64,000 nucleotides of DNA from CALXVA01 sp944393025 (GCA_963931445.1 OZ007016.1:1488001-1552000), one strand, 5' to 3'; numbered from the stretch's first letter, positions 1-9,590 are shown. Program-made: numbers and translations. The notes: generated by a model not told the origin, from the letters alone.

Positions 1-112
1 AGTGTATTAAAAGTTTGGAATATCTATTGAAGAAGTTATTTATTTTTATTACATTTTTGCAGTACGCGTAGCGACCAAACGAACTTTTCTAATGTGAGTG
101 CAATTAAAGAAA
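1..112 (+). repeat. Dispersed repeat, copy A (related copies at 1600-1650 and 52920-53033)
   Basis: These bases match 52920-53033 almost base for base, including the shared core GCAGTACGCGTAGCGACCAA. The first ~50 bases also match the reverse complement of 1600-1650. The 1-50 and 1600-1650 copies are therefore inverted and bracket the M15 peptidase and Fic genes. No coding capacity is evident. It looks like a MITE or mobile-element end, but its class is unknown. Confidence 0.75.
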
Positions 113-123
113 ATAAGCACAAA

Positions 124-157
124 AAATTAATAGCAAGATATTTCAAGCTATTAACTT
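124..157 (-). terminator. Rho-independent terminator of the M15 peptidase gene
   Basis: On the minus strand the stem TTAATAGC/GCTATTAA is followed by a run of T, just past the stop codon of the M15 peptidase gene. Confidence 0.7.
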
Positions 158-166
158 TTTTTCTTT

Positions 167-847
167 TTAATCTATAGTTGTACTTGTTTTTCCTGTTCCT
201 ACTACATCCTCTTGTAGTGAACTCCATGTATTACACCCTACTATTCCATCTGCTGTAAGTCCTACCTTTCTTTGATAGTTTTTTACTGCTTCTTGTGTTG
301 CTGAGCCAAATATTCCATCTAATCCTCCAGTTCTAAATCCTAATGTATTTAAATCATCTTGTGCTATTAAAACATAATTACTCAAACTTCCTCTTTTTAT
401 TAATGGATATCCCCCTGTACTACATGCTGGCTTACCAAATCTTTTATCAAAATGGACCCATGTTGGTGTAAGTGATATTGGTTCTACAAAACTCCATACT
501 CCAGAATTTTTTGCAGAATTATATAATTTAACCCTTTGAGTTTGCGAAAGTATTTGACCTACATCAAATGCAGTACCTGCATAATGCTGACTTTGGTTTC
601 CATGACCTCCTTCATAAGGTCTTTTAAATGCAAATCCTACAGGTATTGGCTGTCCATATATATATCTTTGGCTATTCCAACTTTGCATTGTTCTTTTTGT
701 TGTCCATAATATATTACTTTTGCTAGATCCTCTAAATTCTTTCACTTTTAAAGTTCCGTTTGAATTATATGGCATAGGCTCATTTTCACCTCTATAATAT
801 GTTTCCATTCTATCAGTATCATTATTAAAAACTATTATTTTTGCCAC
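167..847 (-). CDS. M15-type D,D/L,D-carboxypeptidase-like protein with C-terminal peptidoglycan-binding domain
   Basis: A 226-residue peptidoglycan hydrolase candidate. The zinc site of the M15/VanY fold is visible as H88-x-x-G-x-A-x-D95 (QHYAGTAFD) and W130-V-H132. A PG_binding_1 domain occupies about residues 147-212 (LNTLGF, DGIFGSATQEAV, GLTADGIVG). No signal peptide is visible, so it may be a spore-associated or phage-type lysin released by other means. The start has an upstream AGGAGG (about 852-857). The gene diverges from the Fic gene and sits between inverted repeat copies (1-50 and 1600-1650), which suggests an accessory block. The substrate peptide bond cannot be told from sequence. 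Confidence 0.8.
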   Translation of the reverse strand: MAKIIVFNNDTDRMETYYRGENEPMPYNSNGTLKVKEFRGSSKSNILWTTKRTMQSWNSQRYIYGQPIPVGFAFKRPYEGGHGNQSQHYAGTAFDVGQILSQTQRVKLYNSAKNSGVWSFVEPISLTPTWVHFDKRFGKPACSTGGYPLIKRGSLSNYVLIAQDDLNTLGFRTGGLDGIFGSATQEAVKNYQRKVGLTADGIVGCNTWSSLQEDVVGTGKTSTTID

Positions 848-905
848 AATACTCCTCCTTAAAATATATATTGTATTATATTTATATTCTAAATTTAAAT
901 ATTCG

Positions 906-934
906 TTACTACATTTTTATTTTTATGTTATAAT
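906..934 (+). promoter_or_regulatory. Likely promoter of the Fic gene
   Basis: A TATAAT hexamer at 929-934 lies 15 bases before the Fic ATG, with a weak TTACTA -35 at 906-911 (17-base spacer). The untranslated leader would be very short. Confidence 0.4.
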
Positions 935-949
935 GTTTTTGGTGATATT

Positions 950-1549
950 ATGGAAAATAATTTCTATTCAGAAATAAATTCAAAATATTGCTATGAAAAT
1001 AGCAATGTTCTAGTTAATAAACTTAATATACATGATGAAAAGATTTTACAAAAATATGAAGCTAAAATAACTGCTGCTAAACTTTTATCTTTAAGACATA
1101 AAGGAATTATTGGTAATTTTGATGTTAAACATCTTAATTCAATACATTCTTATTTATTTGAAGATATATATTCATTTGCTGGAAAATTTAGAAATGAAAA
1201 TATTGCTAAAGATAATTTTAGATTTGCAGAATATGAATATATAGAACAAGAACTTATTAAATTACTAAATAAGCTAAAAGAAGAAAATTATCTTTCTAAT
1301 CTTTCTAAGGAAGATTTAGCACAAAAACTTGCTTACTATATGTCTGAATTAAATGTACTTCATCCATATAGAGAAGGTAATGGAAGAACTATTAGAGAAT
1401 TTATTAGAGAATTAGCTTTAAAAAATAACTTTACATTAAATTTAAGTAATGTTTCACCTAAATTATTTTTAGAAGCAAGTAAAAAATCTATTGTAGACCC
1501 AGCTCCTTTAGCTAAATTAATATACACTTGCTTAGAAGAAAAAAGTTAA
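950..1549 (+). CDS. Fic-domain protein (probable AMP transferase toxin)
   Basis: A 199-residue Fic protein. The catalytic motif HPYREGNGRT is at residues 138-147, with His138 as the expected base and the second arginine as the phosphate contact. The flap segment DNFRFAEYEYI is at 88-98. Family members transfer AMP (sometimes another nucleotide group) to target proteins such as topoisomerases. No inhibitory (S/T)xxxE(G/N) motif is obvious in the protein, which fits the class I arrangement with a separate antitoxin. A VbhA-like small gene lies downstream at 1773-1940. Normally that antitoxin precedes fic and overlaps it; here it follows, separated by a repeat arm. SD is weak (GGTGAT). Confidence 0.88.
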   Translation: MENNFYSEINSKYCYENSNVLVNKLNIHDEKILQKYEAKITAAKLLSLRHKGIIGNFDVKHLNSIHSYLFEDIYSFAGKFRNENIAKDNFRFAEYEYIEQELIKLLNKLKEENYLSNLSKEDLAQKLAYYMSELNVLHPYREGNGRTIREFIRELALKNNFTLNLSNVSPKLFLEASKKSIVDPAPLAKLIYTCLEEKS

Positions 1550-1599
1550 AATATATATTTGTCTTACTTTATAATATGTTTATTTTTTTCTAAATATAA

Positions 1600-1650
1600 T
1601 AAAAATAAATAACTTCTTCAATAAATATCACAGATTTTTAATACACTAAA
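1600..1650 (-). repeat. Inverted partial copy of the repeat at 1-50
   Basis: The reverse complement (AGTGTATTAAAAATCTG... GAAGAAGTTATTTATTTT) matches bases 1-50 and 52920-52970. It falls between fic and its likely antitoxin gene. Confidence 0.7.
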
Positions 1651-1697
1651 TAGTAGCAAAAAATCTCACTAATATTGCAAATATATACTAATTTTAC

Positions 1698-1726
1698 TGG
1701 ACTTTTAGCCTTATTTATGGTATAAT
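1698..1726 (+). promoter_or_regulatory. Likely promoter of the VbhA-like gene
   Basis: TGGACT at 1698-1703 and TATAAT at 1721-1726 with a 17-base spacer, upstream of the small gene at 1773. The antitoxin would thus be transcribed independently of fic. Confidence 0.45.
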
Positions 1727-1772
1727 ATATATGTGGTTGTTTTATAACCAATTATATCTTGGAGGTTGTAAA

Positions 1773-1940
1773 ATGTTTAATGAAGAAATTTTTAATTTTG
1801 ATATAAATAATATAAAAAGTGATTTAGCAATAGAGGGTTTATCTATATCTGATACTGATATAAATTTATTTAAACAATTTGCTAATGATGAAATTGATAT
1901 AACAAATTTAATACAAACAATAAAAGATGAAATTAATTAA
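1773..1940 (+). CDS. VbhA-like antitoxin of the Fic toxin
   Basis: A 55-residue protein. The start at 1773 is chosen over the upstream ATG (1731) because TTGGAGG sits 6 bases before it. Residues 13-21 (KSDLAIEGL) resemble the inhibitory helix of VbhA antitoxins, usually ASLAIEGL, whose (S/T)xxxEG glutamate blocks ATP binding in the Fic pocket. The Glu-Gly is present, but the usual Ser/Thr position is Asp with a Ser one residue earlier. The acidic, helical C-terminal half fits the family. The distance from fic (223 bases, with a repeat arm between) and the reversed order are unusual. Assignment rests on this motif and context. Confidence 0.65.
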   Translation: MFNEEIFNFDINNIKSDLAIEGLSISDTDINLFKQFANDEIDITNLIQTIKDEIN

Positions 1941-1994
1941 ATTTTCCTTTACAAAGTTAAAATAATTTTAATTACATCTTTTCTTATTAAAATG

Positions 1995-2057
1995 AAAAAT
2001 CTATCTTTTATGTATGCTTTCTTTTGAGAGTGAGCAAACATAAAAGATAGTTTTTTT
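1995..2057. terminator. Bidirectional terminator between the antitoxin and sortase genes
   Basis: The stem CTATCTTTTATGT (2001-2013) pairs with ACATAAAAGATAG (2038-2050). It is flanked by A-rich sequence on the left and T7 on the right, so it can serve both converging genes. Confidence 0.8.
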
Positions 2058-2094
2058 ATTTTAACAATAATATTTTAATTTATGTATTTTCATT

Positions 2095-2853
2095 TTATAC
2101 TTCTCTACATTTAACTACCAACCTTTGTGTTCCATAATTTGTGCAAGTTATTAATGTTACTTCTTTCCTTCCGTTTGTAAGTTGACTTGTACATCTTGTA
2201 TCTGTTGGATTTACTATGTATTTATTGTAAACTTCATATTCTAATGTTCTTCCTGTCATATCTTGTAATTGTATTTTATCTCCATTTTCTAATTCACTTA
2301 ATCTTCCAAACATTTTTCCATTTCTATAATTATGTCCTACAATACAATAATTTCCTACTTCATTTGGTTTTACATTTGGTTTTAATTTATCTGCTTCTGG
2401 CCAATACCTGTTAACTGAAATTTCAAGTAACTCATCAGAAGTTTCAGATAATACTGGATATGTTATTCCTATCTTTGGTATAGTAATAATTGCTTCTGTT
2501 GTATATGTAACTCCACCTATTGTTGTATTACTAGATATTTCATTATTTGTAGAACTTATCTCTTGAGTTTCTTGTATTTGAGTTTGCTGTACTTCTCTTT
2601 CACTTAATACAACTATTATTACATCATCTTCTTCTGCTTGCTTAATTGTATCATCATTTTCTATTTTTACTTCTGATAATAATTGTTTTGAAACTTCCTC
2701 GCTTTTATTTCTATCATACTCTGCATATATATAATATGAGGATAATAAACATACTAAAAGAACTGATATAAAAAATTGGATTTTATACAGTTTCTTTTTT
2801 CTTTTTAGTTCTGGAGTAACATATAGCTTTTCAGTAACTAAAATTTGATTCAA
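2095..2853 (-). CDS. Class D-like sortase
   Basis: A 252-residue membrane-anchored transpeptidase. One transmembrane segment at about residues 24-44 (FFISVLLVCLLSSYYIYA) is followed by an acidic linker and the sortase beta barrel from ~115. The catalytic triad is visible: His in VGHNYRNGKMFG, Cys in TLITCTNYG and Arg in GTQRLVVKC. Sortases join sorting-signal proteins to the peptide stem or build pili. No LPXTG-type substrate is encoded nearby. The start codon is TTG at 2853, supported by AAAGGAGG eight bases upstream. It is transcribed convergently with the Fic/antitoxin block and seems monocistronic. Confidence 0.88.
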   Translation of the reverse strand: MNQILVTEKLYVTPELKRKKKLYKIQFFISVLLVCLLSSYYIYAEYDRNKSEEVSKQLLSEVKIENDDTIKQAEEDDVIIVVLSEREVQQTQIQETQEISSTNNEISSNTTIGGVTYTTEAIITIPKIGITYPVLSETSDELLEISVNRYWPEADKLKPNVKPNEVGNYCIVGHNYRNGKMFGRLSELENGDKIQLQDMTGRTLEYEVYNKYIVNPTDTRCTSQLTNGRKEVTLITCTNYGTQRLVVKCREV

Positions 2854-2912
2854 ATTTATATCCTCCTTTAAACAATATTTACATAATTATTATATCATAT
2901 ATTTTTGAAATT

Positions 2913-3770
2913 TCAAATAGACTTTGAAATTAAATTTGATAATTTGGCAAATTGTTCAATTGTTAGTCTTTCGCCTCTCATAGTTTCATCTATTTCTGCT
3001 TTTGTCAATACTTCTTTTAGTTTCTCTTTATCTCTTGTTATACCAAAATTAGTTAAACTATTTAGTAAAGTTTTTCTTCTTTGCATAAAACTTGCTTTTA
3101 TAATATTAAAAAACATTTTTTCATCTATAACATTTACTGCTGGTATATTTCTTATATAAAGTTTAATTACTTCTGAATCAACTTCTGGAGCTGGTATAAA
3201 TGAATCACTTTCTACTACAATAATCTCCTCTGGTATCGCATAATAATTTACACTATATGTTATTGCTCCTGATAATTTATCTCCTGGGTCTGCAGTAATC
3301 CTTTGAGCTACTTCCTTTTGTATCATAACAGTAATACTTTCTATATCTAATTTTTCTTCTAAAAGTTTCATTATAATAGGAGTTGTTATATAATATGGTA
3401 AGTTTGCTACAATTTTTACTTTTTCAAAGGATTTTTTATATTGGCTAATTAATTTATTTAAATCAGTTTTTAATACATCTTGATTTATTAAAACAAAATT
3501 ATCACATTGTTTGAATCTATCATTTAATATATTAATCATTTTATTATCTATTTCTATTGCTATAACTTTGCCAGCTTTTTCAATCAATTTTTTTGTAAGT
3601 GTTCCAAGCCCTGGACCAATTTCTATTATGATATCATTTTGTTCTATATTAGCTGATAATATTATCTTTTCTATAACATCATCATTTATTAAAAAATTTT
3701 GTCCCAATTTTTTATTTGCAGTTATATTGTATTTATTTAAAATTATTTTTGTTTCTTGCAAACTAGTCAT
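2913..3770 (-). CDS. rsmA: 16S rRNA (adenine1518-N6/adenine1519-N6)-dimethyltransferase
   Basis: Dimethylates the two adjacent adenines in the helix 45 loop of 16S rRNA. The SAM-binding motifs are clear: GQNFL near the N terminus, EIGPGLGTLT (motif I) and the catalytic NLPYYITTP motif (motif IV). Length (285 aa) is normal. The ATG at 3770 is preferred over 3782 because the GGAGGA ribosome-binding site lies inside the first codons of the longer reading. It sits 25 bases downstream of the PBP gene on the same strand, so the two are probably cotranscribed. Confidence 0.95.
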   Translation of the reverse strand: MTSLQETKIILNKYNITANKKLGQNFLINDDVIEKIILSANIEQNDIIIEIGPGLGTLTKKLIEKAGKVIAIEIDNKMINILNDRFKQCDNFVLINQDVLKTDLNKLISQYKKSFEKVKIVANLPYYITTPIIMKLLEEKLDIESITVMIQKEVAQRITADPGDKLSGAITYSVNYYAIPEEIIVVESDSFIPAPEVDSEVIKLYIRNIPAVNVIDEKMFFNIIKASFMQRRKTLLNSLTNFGITRDKEKLKEVLTKAEIDETMRGERLTIEQFAKLSNLISKSI

Positions 3771-3795
3771 AATTTCCTCCATTTTAGCAATTTAA

Positions 3796-6091
3796 TTATT
3801 CTTCTATCTCTTGTTTTAATACAACATTTATTACTGTTCCTTCTTCTACCTTTGTTCCTGCAGTTATATCTTGGCTTGTTATTTTTCCGCTTCCAGAATA
3901 TTTTATATTTAAATTCTTATTTTTTAATTCTGCTTTTGCCTCTGATAAGTACATTCCTTTTAAATTAGGTACTGTTTGTGATATTCTTGTATCATCCTCT
4001 TCTGTATATAATTTTATAATAGAACCTTCTATTAGTTCTGTTCCTGCTACTGGCATTTGTTTACTTACAATACTATCTGACTTGCCTGAAGTACTACATT
4101 CAAATCCTAAATTTTCTAACATTTTTTGAGCTTCAGCTACAGTTTTATTTTCAACATTAGGTAATGAAATAGTTTCAGGGACTTCATCTTCTTCTGTAGT
4201 ATCTGATGTAATTCCTAAATATGGTAAAACCTCTTTTAATATTTGAGCTACTACCGGTGCTGCAACTGTACTTCCGCTATTATAATCTCCTTGTGGACCA
4301 TATAATGTTACTAATACTACAATTTCTGGACTTTCTACAGGTGATATTCCTACAAATGAAGCTACATAACCTGCATCTTCATCTGATGGATCTGGCTCTG
4401 ATGTTCCAGTTTTTCCTGCTATACTATAACCTTTAACTTGAGCATATCTTCCTGTACCACTGTCAACTACTGTTTCTAACATGTCTAATAATGACTCTGA
4501 TGTTTGTTTAGATATTACTTGTCTTACTTTTTCTGGTTCTATTGTTGTAATTGCTCCTGTATCTGTATTTTTTATTTCTTTTGCTATTCTAGGTTTCATT
4601 AATATTCCATCATTTGCAACAGCTGATACAGCTGAAATCATCTGTAATGGTGTTATTTTAAATCTTTGGCCAAATGACATTGTTGCAAGTTCAATGCTTC
4701 CACATCTTCTTCATTCCAAAATATACTTTGTGCTTCTTCTGAATTTCCACATCCCCATATATCTCCAAATCCTGTATTATCAAAAAAATTAAATGCATCA
4801 TAATATCTATATAATGTTTCTGCTCCTATTTTTTTGCCAAGTTGTATAAATGCTGGATTACAAGAATACTTTAGTGCATCTCTTAAACTTAATGATCCAT
4901 GTCCAGATTTATCTGAACACCAAATTGTAACTCCAGATACTTTTTCATAGCCTTTACAGGTATATACATTTGTTGTATCAGCATCAGTGATTCCTTCTTC
5001 TAATCCTGCTGCTGCAGTTATTATTTTAAAAACTGAACCTGGCTCATATGTAGATGTAACTGCTCTATTATTCCATGTTTCTTGTTGCTTTTGATACTGT
5101 TCTTCTGCAGACATCTTTTTCCATTCTTTTTCATCTATAAAATCTAAAGTATATGGATCATTTAAATTATAATCTGGATATGTAGCCATTGCCAAAATAT
5201 CTCCAGTATTTGGCTTCATTATTATTACATTTCCACCATCTTTACATTTATTTTCTTCACAGGCTTGTTTTAAATATTTTTCTGCTATTTGTTGTATATT
5301 TGCATCTATTGTTAAGGTTATATCATTTCCATTTTGTGGTGCAATATATGTTTCATTTTCATATGGAATTAGATCTTGTACTGCGTCTTGAGCTGATGTA
5401 ACTTTTCCAGGTGTTCCTGTTAAAATATCATTCCATTTTAATTCTAATCCCCATAATCCATAATTATCTGTACCACAAAATCCAATTAAATTTGAAGCTA
5501 AATTATTGTATGGATAATACCTTTTTGTATCTTCATCTATATTTATTCCACTATATATTTTATTTTCTTTCATCCATTCTTCTAACTTTTCTACTTTTTC
5601 ATTTTCTACCTTTTTAGCTATTGTTACATTAGTACTATCACTTGATACTTTTTCTAATGTTTCATCATATTTTAATTCAAATATTTCTGAAAAAGCTTTT
5701 GCTACTTTTTCTTTTAATTCTTTTGTTTTTGTTTCATCAATATCTCCATCATCATTTTCTACTACTATTCTACTAGGATCTACACTTATAGTATCTACTT
5801 GTGCACTTATAGCTAATGCTTTTCCTGTTGAATCATATATTGTTCCTCTTTTAGGACTAATTGTTTTACTTGCTGTTAATTGTCTATGCATTTCTTCTTT
5901 TAGTTCAGCCCCTTGTACAATTTGTAACCAAGCTAATCTAAATATTAATATTAATAATACTACAAAAAAAGCAATTAATATTCTAGCTATTCTTTCATTA
6001 ATACTGCATATTTTTTTACTTTGCTAGATTTATTATTTTTTTCAAATTTATATACATTTGTTTTTTTATTATTTTTCAACTTTTGTATCAT
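3796..6091 (-). CDS. Class B penicillin-binding protein with two PASTA domains (FtsI/SpoVD type), interrupted by two single-base frameshifts
   Basis: A transpeptidase that cross-links septal or spore-cortex peptidoglycan. Read across three segments it is a complete protein: a cytoplasmic N terminus from ATG 6091, one membrane helix (about 5895-5985), a dimerisation domain, SxxK as STYEPGSVFK, SxN as YSCNP, KTG as IAGKTGTSE, then two C-terminal PASTA repeats. The first break is in a 7-base A run on the coding strand near 6013-6019; eight A would restore KKICSINERIARIL. The second is near 4686, where one missing G would restore NLATMSFGQRF. Both restored junctions read as expected for the family, so sequence error is more likely than decay. 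Whether it is vegetative FtsI or sporulation SpoVD cannot be settled; two PASTA domains fit either type. Confidence 0.85.
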
Positions 6092-6274
6092 CCTTTCATT
6101 GGATAATTTTATTACAACTTATTATCAGTATTTTGCACTTAATATTTTATATTAAAATATAAAAAAAATCAAGAAAATTCGCAATAAATATAGCTTAGAT
6201 AAAATAAAGTAACTTGATATAATCTTATAAGTTAATGGTAATTTTATACAAATAAATTTTTTGCTTCCTTTTGT

Positions 6275-6466
6275 TTATTTTTTAGTCATATCATCTATTT
6301 CTTTTGCTCTTTTTTTCTGTTTTTCAGGTGTTAGCCAAGCAAAATAAGATGACACAAATTCTCCGTATTTAGTAAAGTCCTCAATTTCCTCATAGTTCTC
6401 ATAGTTTTTACTATTATTCAACTTCTTATTTTCTATTTTTTCATTATAATCATTATTTTGGTTCAA
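6275..6466 (-). CDS. Small conserved-looking protein of unknown function
   Basis: A 63-residue hydrophilic protein that I do not recognise. An AGGAGGTG lies 7 bases before a TTG at 6466, so I prefer that start to the ATG at 6526, which has no ribosome-binding site. The N-terminal half is rich in Asn, Lys and Glu; the C-terminal half contains YFAWLTPEKQKKRAKEIDDM, which looks like a folded helical segment. It lies between the PBP and HAD genes on the same strand. Confidence 0.55.
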   Translation of the reverse strand: MNQNNDYNEKIENKKLNNSKNYENYEEIEDFTKYGEFVSSYFAWLTPEKQKKRAKEIDDMTKK

Positions 6467-6534
6467 AAAAATACACCTCCTATTATTATAATAGTTTGTG
6501 CATTTTTTTCTTATATATTCTAACACATTATAGC

Positions 6535-7400
6535 TTAATTATTTTCAATTGCTTGTGCAACTCCATCATTATTGTTATCTTCTACTACTTTATCTGCAAT
6601 TTCTTTTATATATGGTGCACTATTTCCCATTGCTACTCCTAATCCGGCATTCTCAATCATCATTTTATCATTTATATTATCTCCTATTGCCATTATTTCT
6701 TTGTTTTCTATTTTAATTTTTCTGCAAGCCATTTAATTGCATTCCACTTATCTACATTTTTACTAGTAATTTCTGTATAATAATATTCTAGTGATATTTC
6801 TTCTGTCCCCGATTTTATAATTTTTCTAGACATATGTGCTACATCTAGTACATCTATATTTTTTATTTCTCTTAGTTTTTTTATTATACCATTAAATATT
6901 ATATTGTTACTATCACTTATTGTGAATTTTAAAATATTATTATTTTTTAAATTATTGACATATTCATATATATCTTCTACTAAATTTATTTTTGTTTTCT
7001 TTGTATCTGGTTTATTTGCATTTTCTTGATGATAAAATAGCACATTATTATTTAATGATTTGGCTATAACCATATCTTCTGTATATATATTATAATAGAT
7101 ACTGTTTTGTTCACAAATATTTATAATCTGTAAAGCTTTATCTTTATTTATAAATTTATCGTATATTATTTCTTCTTTTTTCAAATCATATATTAATGAA
7201 CCATTTCCACAAATTATATATTCATTTTCACCTAAATCTTCTGCAAAAGTTTTTACTGAATTTGTAGATCTTCCTGATGATAATACTATTTTTTTTCCTT
7301 CACTTTGTGCTTTTTTTATTACTTGTTTATTTTTTTGAGATATTTGCCCATATGAATTTAAAAGTGTTCCATCTAAATCTATTGCTATTAATTTGTACAT
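6535..7400 (-). CDS. Cof-type HAD phosphatase, with one frameshift
   Basis: A HAD-superfamily, subfamily IIB (Cof-like) sugar-phosphate or flavin-phosphate phosphatase. Motif I is DLDGTLLNS at the N terminus, motif II is LSSGRS, and motif IV is GDNINDKMMIENAG near the C terminus. The reading frame breaks at 6711-6714: adding one A to a 4-A run on the coding strand gives WLAEKLKIENKEIMAIGDNIND, the expected junction. The two fragments together have the normal ~288 residues. The substrate cannot be predicted. Confidence 0.82.
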
Positions 7401-7641
7401 ATTATTAATAATATATTCTCCTTTAATATTTATTAGGTTTTTATGGTTTTACCTATAAACCTATTATAAATTATTTGTATGATTAAAATAAATTATACCA
7501 TTTAATTTTTTCTATTCAATATTTTTTCAAAAATTTCCAGTTTATTTTAAAAATATTTGTACATCATATTTAATGAAAAAGTTATTAAACTTTTTTCAAA
7601 TTTTCAAAAATAAATTGTCACATTCTAGGAGGTGAATTATA

Positions 7642-7842
7642 ATGGCATATTCAAACAGCAATTCAAAAGTTGTTCCAGAAGCTAGAGAAGCTTTAGAAAA
7701 ATTTAAATATGAAGTAGCTTCAGAAGTAGGTGTTAACTTAAAACAAGGTTATAATGGAGATATATCAGCTAGAGACGCTGGTAAAGTAGGTGGACAAATG
7801 GTTAGAAAATTAATACAACAAGCTGAAAGCCAAATGAGATAG
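7642..7842 (+). CDS. Alpha/beta-type small acid-soluble spore protein
   Basis: A 66-residue DNA-binding spore protein that coats and protects spore DNA and is degraded by the GPR protease at germination. Both family signatures are visible: KFKYEVASEVGV around the GPR cleavage region and GDISARDAGKVGGQMVRKLI in the C-terminal helix. AGGAGGTG precedes the ATG. It stands alone with its own terminator at 7985-8029. This is direct evidence of a spore-forming lineage. Confidence 0.95.
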   Translation: MAYSNSNSKVVPEAREALEKFKYEVASEVGVNLKQGYNGDISARDAGKVGGQMVRKLIQQAESQMR

Positions 7843-7984
7843 TTTTTAGCTCTTGTAAGTAAAAAATATTAGTTTATTAATTTTAATATACTTATATATT
7901 TTACTTATAATTGAAATAGTGTAATTTATAGTTATTAAATTGTAATAGCATTACACTATTCATAAAATTTAATTTTATCTAATC

Positions 7985-8034
7985 AAAAAGCAACCTTTTT
8001 AGATTTTCTTTTTAAAAAGGTTGCTTTTATTTTA
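7985..8034. terminator. Bidirectional terminator between the SASP and hpf genes
   Basis: AAAAAGCAACCTTTTTAG pairs with CTTTTTAAAAAGGTTGCTTTT, with T-rich tails on both strands, between converging genes. Confidence 0.85.
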
Positions 8035-8063
8035 ATTTTATATTTTCTTTTATAATAAATATT

Positions 8064-8593
8064 TTAGCCTTCTGGTTCTACTAATCCAAAATTTTTATTA
8101 TCTTTTAATCTATAAATTACATTTGTTTTTCCTGTATCTATATCTATAAATACTAAAAATTTATTTTGTGGTTGCTCTTGAAGTTTTAATTTTGCATCTT
8201 CTGGTGTCATAGGTTTAATATCATAATATAATACTTTAAGTATTTCATTTGATACTTCAGTATATTCTAAGTTTGCTCCTTCTTTTATTCTTATTGATTC
8301 TGTCATATTTTGTTTATCTTTTTTTGTTTTAATTTTTCTTATTTGTCCTTCTAATATATCTACATCTTTATCTATTGCTGCATATAAATCCTTATGTGCT
8401 GTAACTGCTCTACATTCATCTGAATCTGCTTTAATGCTCATTTCTGCTACTTTTCTATTACCTTCTGTTTTTATTGTTGCATAAACATTAAAATCTTCTC
8501 CAAAATATTTTACTAATCTTTCTGCTTTTTTTCAATATAATCTTTTATTGCCTCTGTTGTTTCTAATTCTTTGCTTGTTATTTTTATATTCAT
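8064..8593 (-). CDS. hpf: Long-form ribosome hibernation promoting factor, with one frameshift
   Basis: Binds the 30S decoding region and dimerises ribosomes in stationary phase. The intact C-terminal part carries the long-HPF dimerisation domain (FLVFIDIDTGKTNVIYRLKDN near the end). The N-terminal S30AE domain begins at ATG 8593 (MNIKITSKELETTEAIKDYIE) and is knocked out of frame at an A run (coding strand) at 8526-8532. Eight A instead of seven restores YIEKKAERLVKYFGEDFNVYA. The repaired length (~176 aa) is normal, so I treat this as a sequence error in a real gene. GGAGAG precedes the start. Confidence 0.85.
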
Positions 8594-8696
8594 AACTATT
8601 CTCTCCTTCCAAATATTATTCATTGAGTAATATGCTTATATTATATATTGTATTTATTATTTTTGCAAGTTCTTTACAATATTTTTTTTAAATGCC

Positions 8697-8725
8697 TTGC
8701 AAAATTAGTATTTTCATGATATACT
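8697..8725 (+). promoter_or_regulatory. Promoter of rpsT
   Basis: TTGCAA (8697-8702), 17 bases, TATACT (8720-8725), about 40 bases before the rpsT start. Confidence 0.7.
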
Positions 8726-8767
8726 ATTATTTGTTATATTTTATTTACTTAAAGGGAGGTGCAAAAT

Positions 8768-9034
8768 ATGCCAAATATAAAATCAGCTATAAAAAGAGTT
8801 AGTGTTATTGAGAAAAAAACTCTAAGAAATAATATGATTAAATCAGAATATAAAACTGCTATTAAAAAATTTGAAGAAGCTTTAAAAAATAATAATGTTG
8901 AAGAAGCTACAAAATTATTTTCAGTAGCTACAAAGAAAATTGATCAAGCTTGCACTAAAGGTATAATAGTAAAAAACACAGCTGCTAGAAAAAAATCTAA
9001 TTTAGCAAAAAAATTAAATTCTGCAAATGCATAA
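8768..9034 (+). CDS. rpsT: 30S ribosomal protein S20
   Basis: An 88-residue basic ribosomal protein that binds 16S rRNA early in 30S assembly. It starts MPNIKSAIKRV and contains KNTAARKKSNLAKKLN, both typical of S20. The ATG at 8768 is used because AAAGGGAGGTG precedes it by six bases; an upstream GTG reading overlaps that site. It is monocistronic, with its own promoter and a downstream terminator. Confidence 0.96.
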   Translation: MPNIKSAIKRVSVIEKKTLRNNMIKSEYKTAIKKFEEALKNNNVEEATKLFSVATKKIDQACTKGIIVKNTAARKKSNLAKKLNSANA

Positions 9035-9124
9035 TAACTATCTAATAAATTTATATATTAGTGTATATCAAAAATCTTTGATTTTTTTATACAATAAAAA
9101 ATTGTGCACAGTTTTTTATTTGTT

Positions 9125-9158
9125 AAAGACTATAAAATTATTTTATAGTCTTTTTTGT
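9125..9158 (+). terminator. Terminator downstream of rpsT
   Basis: AAGACTATAAAA pairs with TTTTATAGTCTT and is followed by TTTTTT. Confidence 0.75.
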
Positions 9159-9310
9159 TATTGTATATGAAAAATCACTGTATTTTATAGTAAAACAATC
9201 TTGATTTTCATTACTGTATAATATTTCCTTTGATATTTTATCTTTTATATGTTAACATAAATTTAATGATTTTATTATTAAATATTTAACTCTTATATGG
9301 AGGTTATATT

Positions 9311-9565
9311 ATGAAATTCTTTTTATTAAATTTTAAAAATATTAATACTTCAATTCTTAAAGTATTGGTAGTTGGATTAAAAATATGTTTTATTTTATTA
9401 CTTTTTTCTACTTTTATATTAAGTTTATATCATTCTGTACATAATATAAATTTATTTTATATAGGAATATCTTTATTTAAAACAAGTTTATTTTATATTG
9501 TTTTTTTAATTATTTGTAGTATTGGTATTGATACAATAAAAAAAGACAATATAAATAGCAACTAA
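9311..9565 (+). CDS. Small membrane protein of unknown function
   Basis: An 84-residue protein with two predicted membrane helices (about residues 16-38 and 50-72) and a short charged C terminus. ATGGAGGTTATATT precedes the ATG, giving a good ribosome-binding site. A short inverted repeat (TAGCAACTAAT...ATTAGTTGCTA) begins at its stop codon. I do not recognise the family. It stands between rpsT and the convergent rpsF operon. Confidence 0.6.
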   Translation: MKFFLLNFKNINTSILKVLVVGLKICFILLLFSTFILSLYHSVHNINLFYIGISLFKTSLFYIVFLIICSIGIDTIKKDNINSN

Positions 9566-9590
9566 TATATTTTAATATTAGTTGCTAGTC

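Noticed and set aside
36..227. Small minus-strand ORF at the window start
   Set aside because: It lies in the dispersed repeat and overlaps the terminator and 3' end of the peptidase gene; no ribosome-binding site.
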